Shown: positions 25,875 through 33,833 of the stretch, in pieces
How the letters are laid out: every line of letters starts with the position of its first letter
How positions within the stretch are numbered: position 1 is the stretch's first letter
Assembly (NCBI GenBank): GCA_949296775.1
Contig: CASFQA010000001.1
Span: forward strand, 248,001-312,000
DNA length: 64,000 bases
Direction: 5' to 3'
Source: an uncultured bacterium
GTDB taxonomy: Bacteria > Bacillota_I > Bacilli_A > RFN20 > CAG-826
Notes under the pieces: model-generated
What the model saw: only the letters and a program-made list of their open reading frames with translations
What the model was told of the DNA's origin: nothing
The model's database searches: none
Program-made: the position numbers and the translations under genes

Positions 25875-27074
25875 TTACTTCAGCAACTCCGTCAACGCTT
25901 CCCCGACCATGCCTTTTTCCTTCTTTAGGCCGAAGTTCTCAAGGATGGTGGCCCCGATGGCCCCAAAGCAAGCGATCTCGCCAAGGCAACATCCATTGCG
26001 ATAACGCGGGCTATAGGCCAATAGAGGCACTTTCTCCCGGGTATGGTCGGTCCCGTGGGCGGTCGGGTCGTTGCCGTGGTCGGCGGTGATGAGCAGCAAG
26101 TCGTCTTCGCCCATCTTGGCGATGAATTCGCCGACTCGCCGGTCGAAAGCCTCCAAGGCCCTGGCATAGCCGACCGGATTCCGCCGATGGCCGAATTCGC
26201 TGTCGAACTCGACGAGGTTGACGAAGCATAGGCCGGCGTAGTCCTCGCCCAATTGGCGGATGGCCTCGTCCATCCCCTCCTCGTTGGTGGCGGTATGGAT
26301 GCTGCGGGTGATGCCGACGGCATTGAATATATCGGATATCTTCCCGATGCCGGAGACGGTATAGCCATTCGCTTTCAATATGTCCAAGGCCGTGGTCCCG
26401 GTGGGCGAGACGGTATAGTCCTTCCGGTCGGCCCCGACCCGCTTGAAATTGCCGGGGTTGTCCCCGATATAAGGCCTAGCGATGACCCTCCCGACCAAAT
26501 ACTCCGGCCGCATGCATATTTCCCGCGCGATCTCGCAGCAACGGTATAGCTCGTCGAGCCCAGTCACTTCCTCGTGGGCGGCGATCTGCAGCACCGAATC
26601 GGCCGAGGTGTAGACGATAAGCGAATCGTCTTTCATCTGCTGCTCGCCCAACTGCTTGATTATCTCGGTCCCCGAGGCGGCGATATTGCCGATGACCTTA
26701 TGGCCGGTCTTCTCCTCCAGCTCATCGATGAGGGCTTTGGGGAAACCGGTGTCGGTGAAGGTGATGAAAGGCTTCAAGGTCTCGACCCCCATCATCTCCC
26801 AATGGCCGGTCATCGTGTCTTTGCCCCGGCTTAGCTCGGTTAAGCGGATCGAGAAAGCGCGCGGATGGTCTTTTATCGGCGCCACCCCTTCGATCCGATC
26901 AAGCTCCCCGAGCCCCATCTTCTCCATGTTCGGGACCCGCAGCCCATTGACGGAGGCGGCGGCGTGGGCGAAGGTATTGCATCCTTCGTCGCCGAAGTCG
27001 GCGGCGTCGTCCATCGCCCCGATCCCCGCGGAATCGGCCACGATGACGAATATCTTTTTGAATTTCGGTTCCAT
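25875..27074 (-). CDS. deoB: Phosphopentomutase DeoB
   Basis: A 399-aa alkaline-phosphatase-superfamily mutase, interconverting ribose-1-P/deoxyribose-1-P and the 5-phosphates in nucleoside catabolism. Metal ligands are visible in VADSAGIGAMDDA (about 12-24) and in ITADHGNDPTAHGTDHTREK (about 340-360). The length is typical. TAGGAGAAAC precedes the ATG. The order xerD-deoB matches ripX-drm of Bacillus. The cytidine deaminase at the left of the window belongs to the same salvage chemistry. Confidence 0.95.
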   Translation of the reverse strand: MEPKFKKIFVIVADSAGIGAMDDAADFGDEGCNTFAHAAASVNGLRVPNMEKMGLGELDRIEGVAPIKDHPRAFSIRLTELSRGKDTMTGHWEMMGVETLKPFITFTDTGFPKALIDELEEKTGHKVIGNIAASGTEIIKQLGEQQMKDDSLIVYTSADSVLQIAAHEEVTGLDELYRCCEIAREICMRPEYLVGRVIARPYIGDNPGNFKRVGADRKDYTVSPTGTTALDILKANGYTVSGIGKISDIFNAVGITRSIHTATNEEGMDEAIRQLGEDYAGLCFVNLVEFDSEFGHRRNPVGYARALEAFDRRVGEFIAKMGEDDLLLITADHGNDPTAHGTDHTREKVPLLAYSPRYRNGCCLGEIACFGAIGATILENFGLKKEKGMVGEALTELLK

Positions 27075-27105
27075 GGTTGTTTCTCCTAGCGATGATTATA
27101 TCCGT

Positions 27106-27996
27106 TCAGCTCTTTTTATCGAAGGCCTTTGCGTATTCTTCCATCGCCCGGGCCGAGTTGACGTGGGTATAGATCTCGGTGGTTTCCAAATGGGCGTGGC
27201 CCAATAAGGAGGAAACGACTCGGAGCGAGGCGCCGTGGCTAAGCAGATGGGTGGCGAAGCTATGCCGGAGGGTATGGGGGCTGACCTTTTTCCCGATGCC
27301 GGCCATTTCGGCGTATTTCTTGACTTGGAGGAAAAAGTAAACGCGGGAGATCGGCTCGCCGAATTTATTCAAAAAGCAGTATTCCGATTTCTCGGCGTCT
27401 TTGGTTTCGCCTCGATGAAAGTTAACATAATCTTCGTATGCGATCAAAGCCGCTTCGCCGACCGGGACGGTCCGCTCTTTGTCGCCTTTGCCGCTTCGGA
27501 CTTTGATCAGGCGTTTGGCCGCGTTGACGTCGCTTAGCCGCAGATTGACCAATTCCGATACCCGCAAGCCGGCCATATACATGATAAGGAGCATCGCCAT
27601 ATCGCGCGATCCGCTATTAGTAGAGCCATCGATGGCGTTGAACAGCCGATTGATCTCCTCCTCGCTTAGGACGTTTGGCAGCCGCCTTTCGGGCTTGGGA
27701 AGGGCGATTTTCTCCCCGGAGTAATCGATGAGCCCTTGCTTGGATAAGAAGAGGAAAAAGCCCCGAAGGAAGCTAAGCCGGCGCGCGATCGACGAACGGG
27801 AACGGGATTTCTCGCCTTCTTCGATCGCGAACCCCTCAAGCATTTCCTCTTTGAGGTCGTCGCTATCTTTCACCGAAGGGAAATCGGTTAGGAAAATCGA
27901 GAAGTCATCGTAATAATCCTCAATCGTTTTCCTCGATAGCCCCTTCTCTACCAATAGGTAACGGGCGTATTGGTCCATCGCTTGCTCAATCTTCAT
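27106..27996 (-). CDS. xerD: Tyrosine recombinase XerD
   Basis: 296 aa. An N-terminal SAM-like core-binding domain (about 1-90) is followed by the catalytic domain, with the first arginine in GLRVSELVNL, the H-x-x-R box HTLRHSFATHLL, LGHAHLETT and the tyrosine nucleophile in IYTHV. It resolves chromosome dimers at dif. XerD rather than XerC is chosen because deoB follows directly, as in Bacillus. It overlaps dinB by 11 bp. Confidence 0.9.
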   Translation of the reverse strand: MKIEQAMDQYARYLLVEKGLSRKTIEDYYDDFSIFLTDFPSVKDSDDLKEEMLEGFAIEEGEKSRSRSSIARRLSFLRGFFLFLSKQGLIDYSGEKIALPKPERRLPNVLSEEEINRLFNAIDGSTNSGSRDMAMLLIMYMAGLRVSELVNLRLSDVNAAKRLIKVRSGKGDKERTVPVGEAALIAYEDYVNFHRGETKDAEKSEYCFLNKFGEPISRVYFFLQVKKYAEMAGIGKKVSPHTLRHSFATHLLSHGASLRVVSSLLGHAHLETTEIYTHVNSARAMEEYAKAFDKKS

Positions 27997-29167
27997 CTTT
28001 GGCCTCGCTTCCCCGCCTTAATAACGGTTTCTTCAATTTCCGGTTGATTTCATTGATAAGGGTTCGGGTCTTATCCATGTTCTCGTATTGCTCATAATTC
28101 CAGATCGTGGTCTGCACCGTCCGCTTCAAGGGATCGACGAGCCGGGAAAGGCTGATCCCGACCAGCCGGACGTCCATGGCCTCGAAATAACGGCGATAAA
28201 GCGCCTCGGCCTCGGCGAATAAGCGGCGGGAATCGAACGTCGGCTCGGGGAAGCTGTGGCTCCGGGTGTGAAGTTTGAAGGCGGTGTCTTTGACGGTAAG
28301 GGTCAAGGTCGAGCCGGCCTTACGGGCGGCTTTCGCCCGTTCGGATACTTCCTCGCAAAGGCTTTTTATCTCATTGCGAACCTCTAAAAACCCGGTCATG
28401 TCCCGGCTGAGGGTCGTGGAATTCCCGATCGACTTCGGATCGTCCCTTTCGGGGTGGACCACGTCATCGCCATGCCCCCGGAGCCAATCGCGGCAGGTGT
28501 AGGCGAATTTGCCCAATGTTTGGTAGGTGGCTGGATCGTTGTCCTTCAATTTGAAGTAGAGGTCGCCGATGGTGTTGATGCCGAGTTCCCGTAAGCAGGG
28601 AGCGGTTTTCCGCCCAATCCCCCAAAACGATTCGATCGGCAAAGGGAAGAGGGCCTTGGGGATGTCCGCGTTATGGAGGATGGTGAGCCCCATCGGCTTT
28701 TTCAGATCGCTCCCCATTTTGGCGAGCCATTTGCTCGAGGCGATGCCGATCGAGCAGGATAAGCCGGTCCGTTCCTTCAAGGCGAACTGCAATTTGCGTA
28801 AATACCCCACCGGATCCTTCCGTTTGCTTAAAGCCTCGGTCACGTCGACATAGGCCTCGTCGATCGAGGCTTGCTCGATCAGCGGGCTCACTTCCTTCAG
28901 ATAGGAAAAGAAAGAGACCGAAAGGACTTTGTAATATTCGAAATCCGGCTGGATGACTTTCGCCTCCGGGCAAAGCCGCAAGGCCTGGAACATCGGCTGG
29001 CCGGAATGGCAGCCTTTCTTTCTAGCGGCGTAGGAGGCGGTGGCGACGATGCCGGACCGGCCTTCGTGGCCAATCAAAATCGGCTTTCCTTTTAAAGCGG
29101 GATCGCGGATTTCCTCAGCCGAGGCGAAGAAGGCGTTCAGATCGATGTGCATGATGATCCGGCTCAT
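27986..29167 (-). CDS. dinB: DNA polymerase IV (Y family)
   Basis: 393 aa. A translesion polymerase. It begins IMHIDLNAFFASAEEIRDP, with the first catalytic aspartate; the second acidic pair is in SIDEAYVDVT. A helix-hairpin-helix follows (ESFWGIGRKTAPCLRELGI), and the little-finger domain starts around 240. No C-terminal clamp peptide was assigned. A strong promoter places the ATG 6 nt after the -10 box. It is first gene of dinB-xerD-deoB. No LexA-like box is evident around the promoter. Confidence 0.95.
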   Translation of the reverse strand: MSRIIMHIDLNAFFASAEEIRDPALKGKPILIGHEGRSGIVATASYAARKKGCHSGQPMFQALRLCPEAKVIQPDFEYYKVLSVSFFSYLKEVSPLIEQASIDEAYVDVTEALSKRKDPVGYLRKLQFALKERTGLSCSIGIASSKWLAKMGSDLKKPMGLTILHNADIPKALFPLPIESFWGIGRKTAPCLRELGINTIGDLYFKLKDNDPATYQTLGKFAYTCRDWLRGHGDDVVHPERDDPKSIGNSTTLSRDMTGFLEVRNEIKSLCEEVSERAKAARKAGSTLTLTVKDTAFKLHTRSHSFPEPTFDSRRLFAEAEALYRRYFEAMDVRLVGISLSRLVDPLKRTVQTTIWNYEQYENMDKTRTLINEINRKLKKPLLRRGSEAKDED

Positions 29168-29173
29168 GCGGAT

Positions 29174-29202
29174 ATCATAAACCGGACAGAAGATTATGTT
29201 AA
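29174..29202 (-). promoter_or_regulatory. Promoter of dinB-xerD-deoB, leaderless
   Basis: On the - strand TTAACA (29202-29197), a 17-bp spacer, TATGAT (29179-29174), then 6 nt to the ATG at 29167. The predicted start site is the A of the ATG. There is no Shine-Dalgarno. The -35 lies just after the dxs stop. Confidence 0.75.
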
Positions 29203-29203
29203 G

Positions 29204-31075
29204 TTAAAGAAGGGTCAGGGCTAGATCGACCGCCGAATCCAAATCGACGCCGCAGCGTTTTTCCTGATTGAGGAGCGAATCGGCGGAAACGAATTGATTG
29301 GGGATCGCCTTAACGAGTATTTTCCCGCGATACCCGCGCATCGCCAAAGAGGAGACGAGCATTTCGGCAAAACCCTCGTAAGTCCCGAAGGCATCATATA
29401 TGAATACACCTTCATATTTAACCAATCGATCGATCAGCCGCTCGTTCAAAGGCAAAAGGAAAACCGGGTCGATGACATCGAGGTTCTCATAGCGCAAAGC
29501 CTGGCCGATTTCCTCAACTCGGGGGCCGGTGGCCACGACCACGCCGCGGGGATTATCCTTCTTGTTAACATAACGGAATTGGCCGAACTCAATCGATCGG
29601 TCCTCATCGGGCAACCGGTCGTCGACTAAGTAACCGCGGGAATAACGGATTCCGAAGATTCCGTGCTTTTGGAAAGACAAAGAATACAAACGGGCGGCGA
29701 TTTCCGGGGTGGCCGGCATCGAAAGGCAAACCCCGGGTATCGACTTCAAGAAGGCCGGATCGTAAATCCCCTGATGGGTCTCCCCGTTGCTCCCGACTAA
29801 GCCGGAACGATCGATAAGCAGGGTCAAATCGATTCCAAGACGGGCGCAGTCATGGCTTAATTCGTCATAGGCCCGCTGCAGGAAAGTTGAGTAAATATCG
29901 ACGATTGGGTGATAACCGTTGAGGGCTAAGGCCCCAGCGAAGGTAAGGGCGTGCTCCTCGGCGATCCCGACGTCGATGGTCCTTTCCGGGAATTTGATGA
30001 AAGCCTCCTCCTGGCCCGAGCCTTTGACCATGGCCGGGATGATGAGGACCGCCTCTTTGTGCTTATAGAGGTTTTGAACAGTCAAATCGGCGAAAAGATG
30101 GCTATAGGTGATTTGCCCTGGATGGTCTTTGCTCGGCTTCCCGGTCAAAGGGTCGAAGGGCGTGACCCCATGCCAGTAGCCGGTCTGATCGTTTTCCGAC
30201 GGCTTATAGCCTTTCCCTTTGATGGTCCGAACGTGGAAAACTACCGATTTATCGGTGACTAAAGCCCGTTTCAGCTGTTTTTCCAGCAAACGGATATTGT
30301 GCCCGTCGAATGGCCCCATGTAGGAAAGGCCGAGGTTATCGAACATCGTAAGCGGGACCAATTTGCGTTTGATGGCGTCTTTGATCGAGAAGGACAATGA
30401 ATAGATCTTGGCCCCGAACCGGTTATGGGAGAGGGTTTTGCGGAAGCGCCTTTTGAACGAATTATAGGCTTTCCCGGTCGATATTTTCCGGAAGAAACGG
30501 CCGATTCCCCCGACCGGTTTGGAAATCGACATCTCGTTGTCGTTGAGGATGATGATGACCTTGTGGTTACGGATGGCCAGGTCGTTGAGCCCTTCGAAAG
30601 AGAGGCCGTTGGCCATCGAGGCGTCCCCGACCAAGGCGACGACGTTGTAATCCTTGCCTTGAAGGTCGCGGGCGTAGGCAAAAGCCCCGGCCGCCGACAA
30701 AGCGGTCGAGGAGTGGCCGGCCTCATAGGGGTCGTATTCCGATTCGTTGATTTTCTGAAAACCTTGGACGTAGCCGGGCTCGTTTAGGTGATCGAGCCGT
30801 CGTCCGGAGAGGATTTTATGGGTATAGCATTGATGGCCGACGTCGAAGATAAGCTTGTCCTTGGGGAAGTCGAAGACCCGGTATAAGGCAACGGTCAGCT
30901 CGACGGTCCCAAGGTTCGGCGAGAGGTGGCCCCCATAAAGGCTTACCTGGCGGATGATCTCTCGCCTTATATCGGCGCAGAGCAAGGCAATGGAAGGGTA
31001 AGAAAGCGTTTTTACGATATTTGGATCGGTTATGTTGCGAACATCGATTCTTTCGATGAGTGCTTTCTTTTTCAT
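29204..31075 (-). CDS. dxs: 1-Deoxy-D-xylulose-5-phosphate synthase
   Basis: 623 aa. A thiamine-diphosphate enzyme that condenses pyruvate and glyceraldehyde-3-P, the first MEP-pathway step. The TPP/Mg site is GDASMANGLSFEGLNDL near 150. The pyrimidine domain carries DVGIAEEHALTFAGAL and DRSGLVGSNGETHQGIYD, and a transketolase C-domain ends the protein. All parts are in place. It lacks a clear ribosome binding site, and copy E of the 19-bp motif abuts its ATG. xseB lies 24 bp upstream. Confidence 0.95.
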   Translation of the reverse strand: MKKKALIERIDVRNITDPNIVKTLSYPSIALLCADIRREIIRQVSLYGGHLSPNLGTVELTVALYRVFDFPKDKLIFDVGHQCYTHKILSGRRLDHLNEPGYVQGFQKINESEYDPYEAGHSSTALSAAGAFAYARDLQGKDYNVVALVGDASMANGLSFEGLNDLAIRNHKVIIILNDNEMSISKPVGGIGRFFRKISTGKAYNSFKRRFRKTLSHNRFGAKIYSLSFSIKDAIKRKLVPLTMFDNLGLSYMGPFDGHNIRLLEKQLKRALVTDKSVVFHVRTIKGKGYKPSENDQTGYWHGVTPFDPLTGKPSKDHPGQITYSHLFADLTVQNLYKHKEAVLIIPAMVKGSGQEEAFIKFPERTIDVGIAEEHALTFAGALALNGYHPIVDIYSTFLQRAYDELSHDCARLGIDLTLLIDRSGLVGSNGETHQGIYDPAFLKSIPGVCLSMPATPEIAARLYSLSFQKHGIFGIRYSRGYLVDDRLPDEDRSIEFGQFRYVNKKDNPRGVVVATGPRVEEIGQALRYENLDVIDPVFLLPLNERLIDRLVKYEGVFIYDAFGTYEGFAEMLVSSLAMRGYRGKILVKAIPNQFVSADSLLNQEKRCGVDLDSAVDLALTLL

Positions 31076-31093
31076 AACTAATTATCTACTAAT
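31075..31093 (-). repeat. 19-bp intergenic motif, copy E
   Basis: On the - strand ATTAGTAGATAATTAGTTA, 16 of 19 identical to copy B, between the xseB stop and the dxs ATG. It includes GATAAT 5 nt before that ATG, so it might double as a -10 box. Confidence 0.5.
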
Positions 31094-31099
31094 AATATA

Positions 31100-31315
31100 C
31101 TAAATATCTGCTATTTCTTCTTCGACTGGTTTTCCGTTCTCTTCCAACTTCAATTTGGCTTGGCGCAGCTCTTCGGCGAGCTCATTGGCAAGGTCTTTGC
31201 CCTCTTGGTAAAGCTTCATCGCCTCCTCGAGGGGCAGAGTCTTCCCCTCGACGGTTTTGACTATTTCCTCTAAACGGATCAGCCGTTCTTCAAAGGTTTT
31301 CTTCTTTTCGCTCAT
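31100..31315 (-). CDS. xseB: Exodeoxyribonuclease VII small subunit
   Basis: 71 aa. Typical XseB: an alpha-helical hairpin with FEERLIRLEEIVKTVEGKTLPLEEAM in two blocks, followed by MKLYQEGKDLANE and an acidic C-terminus. It is the partner of XseA in single-strand DNA degradation. It overlaps xseA by ATGA. The stop codon TAG lies beside copy E of the repeat. Confidence 0.95.
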   Translation of the reverse strand: MSEKKKTFEERLIRLEEIVKTVEGKTLPLEEAMKLYQEGKDLANELAEELRQAKLKLEENGKPVEEEIADI

Positions 31316-32514
31316 TCTTTTCCCTCCGTCCGCACGACGGTCGAATGGATTATACCATCCTCGGTCGTGGCTTGGATATTCTGCCCCGGTTTAATGCCCT
31401 TTATCGATTTTATGACTCGCCCTTCCCCGTCGCTTAGATAGGAATAGCCGCGCTTAAGCACTTTTCGCGGGCTCATGGCCTCAAGGGAGGATTGGAGCTC
31501 GCTAAGGCGCTTATTCAAGCCTAGCAAGCGCAGCTCGGTGGCGGAGGCGATCCGTTTATTCAAATGATCGACATCCTCGATCCGGCGTTGGTAAATCGAG
31601 GAAGGATCGCGGAAAAACGGACGTTCGGAAAGCCATTTCCGCTTTTCCTCCAGGCGGTCGAGCAAATTCGCGGTCGATTGATATAAAGAAGCGAAGGCCC
31701 CATCGATGTAGGCTTGGATTTCCTCTTGGTCCGGGGAGGCGGCGATGGCGGCCGCGGTCGGGGTCGAGACCCGCTTGTCGGCGACGTAATCGATGAGCGT
31801 CACGTCGATTTCATGGCCGACGGCCGAGATGACCGGGCAAGGGAAGAGGGCGACCGAGCGGACCAAAGCCTCGTCGTTAAAGGCCCCGAGATCCTCGCTC
31901 GCCCCGCCTCCGCGGGCGATGATCAGCACGTCGAGGCGGGATTGTTTGGCTAGGGCTAGGGCCCGTAGCAAATCCGCGGGGGCCTGTTTGCCTTGGACTA
32001 AGCTTGGGAAAAGGCAAAGGGTCGCCAGGCGATAACGGAGGTTAAGATTGTGGATGACGTCCTTCATCCCGGCTGAGCCTTTACCGGCGATGACCCCGAT
32101 CCGGGAGGGGAACGGGGGCAACGGCCGCTTCCGGGATTCGTCGAAAAGCCCTTCCTTAGCCAGCTTTTCCTTCAGCTGTTTGAGCCGCAAAAGCTCCATC
32201 CCCTGCCCGAAAGGCTCCATCCCGTCGGCGGAAAGCTGATAGCTGCCGCGGCTCGGATAAACGGTTATCCGGCCTTTGACGATGACCTCATCCCCGTTTT
32301 GGGGCGAGAAAAGCAGCCGCGAGCGATTGCTCGCCCACATCACGCAGCTTAAAAGGGAATTCTCGTCCTTAAGCGAAAAATAGGCGTGGCCGCTCGGATA
32401 GACCTTATAATTCGATATTTCGCCCTTGACGGTCAATCCCCGCAGGGAAAAATCGCCTTCGAGTTTGCCCTTGATCAGAAGATTGAGGTCAGTGACCGAT
32501 AAGGGGGAGTTCAT
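31312..32514 (-). CDS. xseA: Exodeoxyribonuclease VII large subunit
   Basis: 400 aa. The N-terminal OB domain includes VKGEISNYKVYPSGHAYFSL. The nuclease domain has family motifs such as IGVIAGKGSAGMKDVIHNL, IIARGGGASEDLGAFNDEAL and SAVGHEIDVTLIDYVADKR. The C-terminal region is coiled-coil up to about 350 and ends in RGYSYLSDGEGRVIKS. It degrades single-stranded DNA with XseB. It is coupled by overlap to nusB upstream and xseB downstream. Confidence 0.95.
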   Translation of the reverse strand: MNSPLSVTDLNLLIKGKLEGDFSLRGLTVKGEISNYKVYPSGHAYFSLKDENSLLSCVMWASNRSRLLFSPQNGDEVIVKGRITVYPSRGSYQLSADGMEPFGQGMELLRLKQLKEKLAKEGLFDESRKRPLPPFPSRIGVIAGKGSAGMKDVIHNLNLRYRLATLCLFPSLVQGKQAPADLLRALALAKQSRLDVLIIARGGGASEDLGAFNDEALVRSVALFPCPVISAVGHEIDVTLIDYVADKRVSTPTAAAIAASPDQEEIQAYIDGAFASLYQSTANLLDRLEEKRKWLSERPFFRDPSSIYQRRIEDVDHLNKRIASATELRLLGLNKRLSELQSSLEAMSPRKVLKRGYSYLSDGEGRVIKSIKGIKPGQNIQATTEDGIIHSTVVRTEGKE

Positions 32515-32957
32515 CGAGCGGGGAGCGCCTTATCGAGGATGGCGTTGACGAAACGGTAGTCTTTGTCGCTTAAATAGGTTTTGGCCAGCTTGATGGCGAT
32601 GTCGATGACGACGCCTTTGGCGACGTTAGGGTCGACGTAGAGGTAATGGACGCAGGAAAGCAATAGGATCGCCTGCTCGACCCGGTTCAGCCGGTCGAAG
32701 GTCCAATGGTTCATGTACCCGTTAAGCAGGGAGATCAAAGAGTCGTGCTCCTTGATGGCCATCACCAAACAGGCTTTGACGAAATAATCGCATTCGCTAT
32801 AGGGTTTGCCGTCGAATAAGGCGGAGACGATCCCCTGCACGTCGACGCTTGATCCCATCGAGACGTAGGTCAGCATGTCGTAGATGGCGGTCATCGCCAC
32901 CGTCTGCAGCTGATTCCGGCTCATTTCGCCGCCGATTTCAACGTTTTCCTCGTCCAT
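32511..32957 (-). CDS. nusB: Transcription antitermination factor NusB
   Basis: 148 aa. An all-helical NusB fold, recognisable from LNRVEQAILLLSCVHYLYVDP and VVIDIAIKLAKTYLSDKDYRFVNAILD (two blocks). The usual N-terminal RRxAR arginine-rich segment is weak here: the region reads SRNQLQTVAMTAIYDM, so boxA RNA binding may be altered. nusB-xseA-xseB is the Bacillus order. AAAAGGGGG precedes the ATG by about 9 nt. Confidence 0.85.
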   Translation of the reverse strand: MDEENVEIGGEMSRNQLQTVAMTAIYDMLTYVSMGSSVDVQGIVSALFDGKPYSECDYFVKACLVMAIKEHDSLISLLNGYMNHWTFDRLNRVEQAILLLSCVHYLYVDPNVAKGVVIDIAIKLAKTYLSDKDYRFVNAILDKALPAR

Positions 32958-32986
32958 AAGATCAATCCCCCTTTTTGGGTCGAGTT

Positions 32987-32995
32987 ATCTTACCA
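32987..32995 (-). promoter_or_regulatory. Extended -10 promoter of nusB-xseAB
   Basis: On the - strand TGG-TAAGAT (32995-32987), without a good -35. The leader is about 25 nt and includes a G-rich ribosome binding site. Confidence 0.45.
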
Positions 32996-33037
32996 AACAG
33001 CATATGAGGCTAGCAAGGCGAAGCGGCAAGAAAGCGC

Positions 33038-33469
33038 TTAGCCTTTCCTTTCCTCCCCCAAGGCCTTCTTGGCCAGGAAATAAACGACGAGCCCGCTTAG
33101 CAAAAGCAAAACCAGCAATAGGCGGAAAACGATCCTGATGATGGCTTCCGGAGTCGAGCGGAAAGGGATGAAGGCGAAGACGAGGTCGAGGAAGGAGAGC
33201 AAGAGGCTCGCGATAAAGAAACGAAGCCTCCCCTTCGCCGATTGCAGGCTTAGGAAAACGTTTAAGCCCAAAAGCAGAAAAGTCACGATGAGCGGGACGT
33301 ATTGGGCTTCCTCCTCATAGGAAAACGCGGCGAGGCCGAACATCAAACAGCCGCCATAATCGACCTTAAAGTAACTGAGGAAGGCGGAGATAAGCCCTAA
33401 ACTGCCGGCGATGATCGGAGCTAAGGTCAACCGCTGGAAGGCGATGAGCAATCGGTCGAAGCGCTTCAT
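33038..33469 (-). CDS. Multi-pass membrane protein (AmaP-like position), function unknown
   Basis: About 143 aa from the ATG overlapping the asp23 stop (TGATG); a longer upstream reading is rejected because it lies across asp23. It has four to five hydrophobic segments (about 10-38, 40-55, 58-80, 87-108 and 117-138) and a basic C-terminus KKALGEERKG. In many Bacilli an Asp23 protein is accompanied by the small membrane protein AmaP, which anchors it, so this may be a functional counterpart. I recognise no AmaP sequence signature. Confidence 0.7.
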   Translation of the reverse strand: MKRFDRLLIAFQRLTLAPIIAGSLGLISAFLSYFKVDYGGCLMFGLAAFSYEEEAQYVPLIVTFLLLGLNVFLSLQSAKGRLRFFIASLLLSFLDLVFAFIPFRSTPEAIIRIVFRLLLVLLLLSGLVVYFLAKKALGEERKG

Positions 33470-33798
33470 CAATGGATCTTGGCCACTTTGACCTGGACGT
33501 CGTAAGGGACGGTGTCGCAGGAAAGGGAGATGGCCTGCGCCACTTCTTTCTGGATTTCGGTGCAAAGGGTCTGAACCGGGGCGTCGATGGCGACGTCGAT
33601 ATCGATCTTGACCACCGCTTTCCCCTCCTTGGTGAAGCTGACCTTAACCCCACGGTCAACCGAGAAGAGGGTTTTCGATTTGGACACCGAAACCCCTTGG
33701 AAGGCCTCGACCGCCTTTTGGGCGATGGTGGCGATGGCGTTGCGGCTGATGCCGATCTTGCCGTTGCGGGAATAATTGTTGATCGTGATGTAGTTCAT
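33469..33798 (-). CDS. Asp23/Gls24 family envelope stress protein
   Basis: 109 aa. Asp23/DUF322 fold, with NGKIGISRNAIATIAQKAVE, VDRGVKVSF and a C-terminal DIDVAIDAPVQTLC block. Proteins of this family form membrane-associated scaffolds linked to cell-wall homeostasis. It probably works with the membrane protein encoded just downstream. A near-ideal promoter puts the ATG 6 nt after the -10 box. In other Bacillota this family is often next to nusB (yqhY), which matches this context. Confidence 0.88.
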   Translation of the reverse strand: MNYITINNYSRNGKIGISRNAIATIAQKAVEAFQGVSVSKSKTLFSVDRGVKVSFTKEGKAVVKIDIDVAIDAPVQTLCTEIQKEVAQAISLSCDTVPYDVQVKVAKIH

Positions 33799-33804
33799 AA
33801 GGCA

Positions 33805-33833
33805 ATTTTACTTTTTCGACAGGAAATAGGCAA
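33805..33833 (-). promoter_or_regulatory. Promoter of the Asp23 operon, leaderless
   Basis: On the - strand TTGCCT (33833-33828), a 17-bp spacer, TAAAAT (33810-33805), then 6 nt to the ATG at 33798. The -10 box includes the tkt stop codon TAA. Confidence 0.7.
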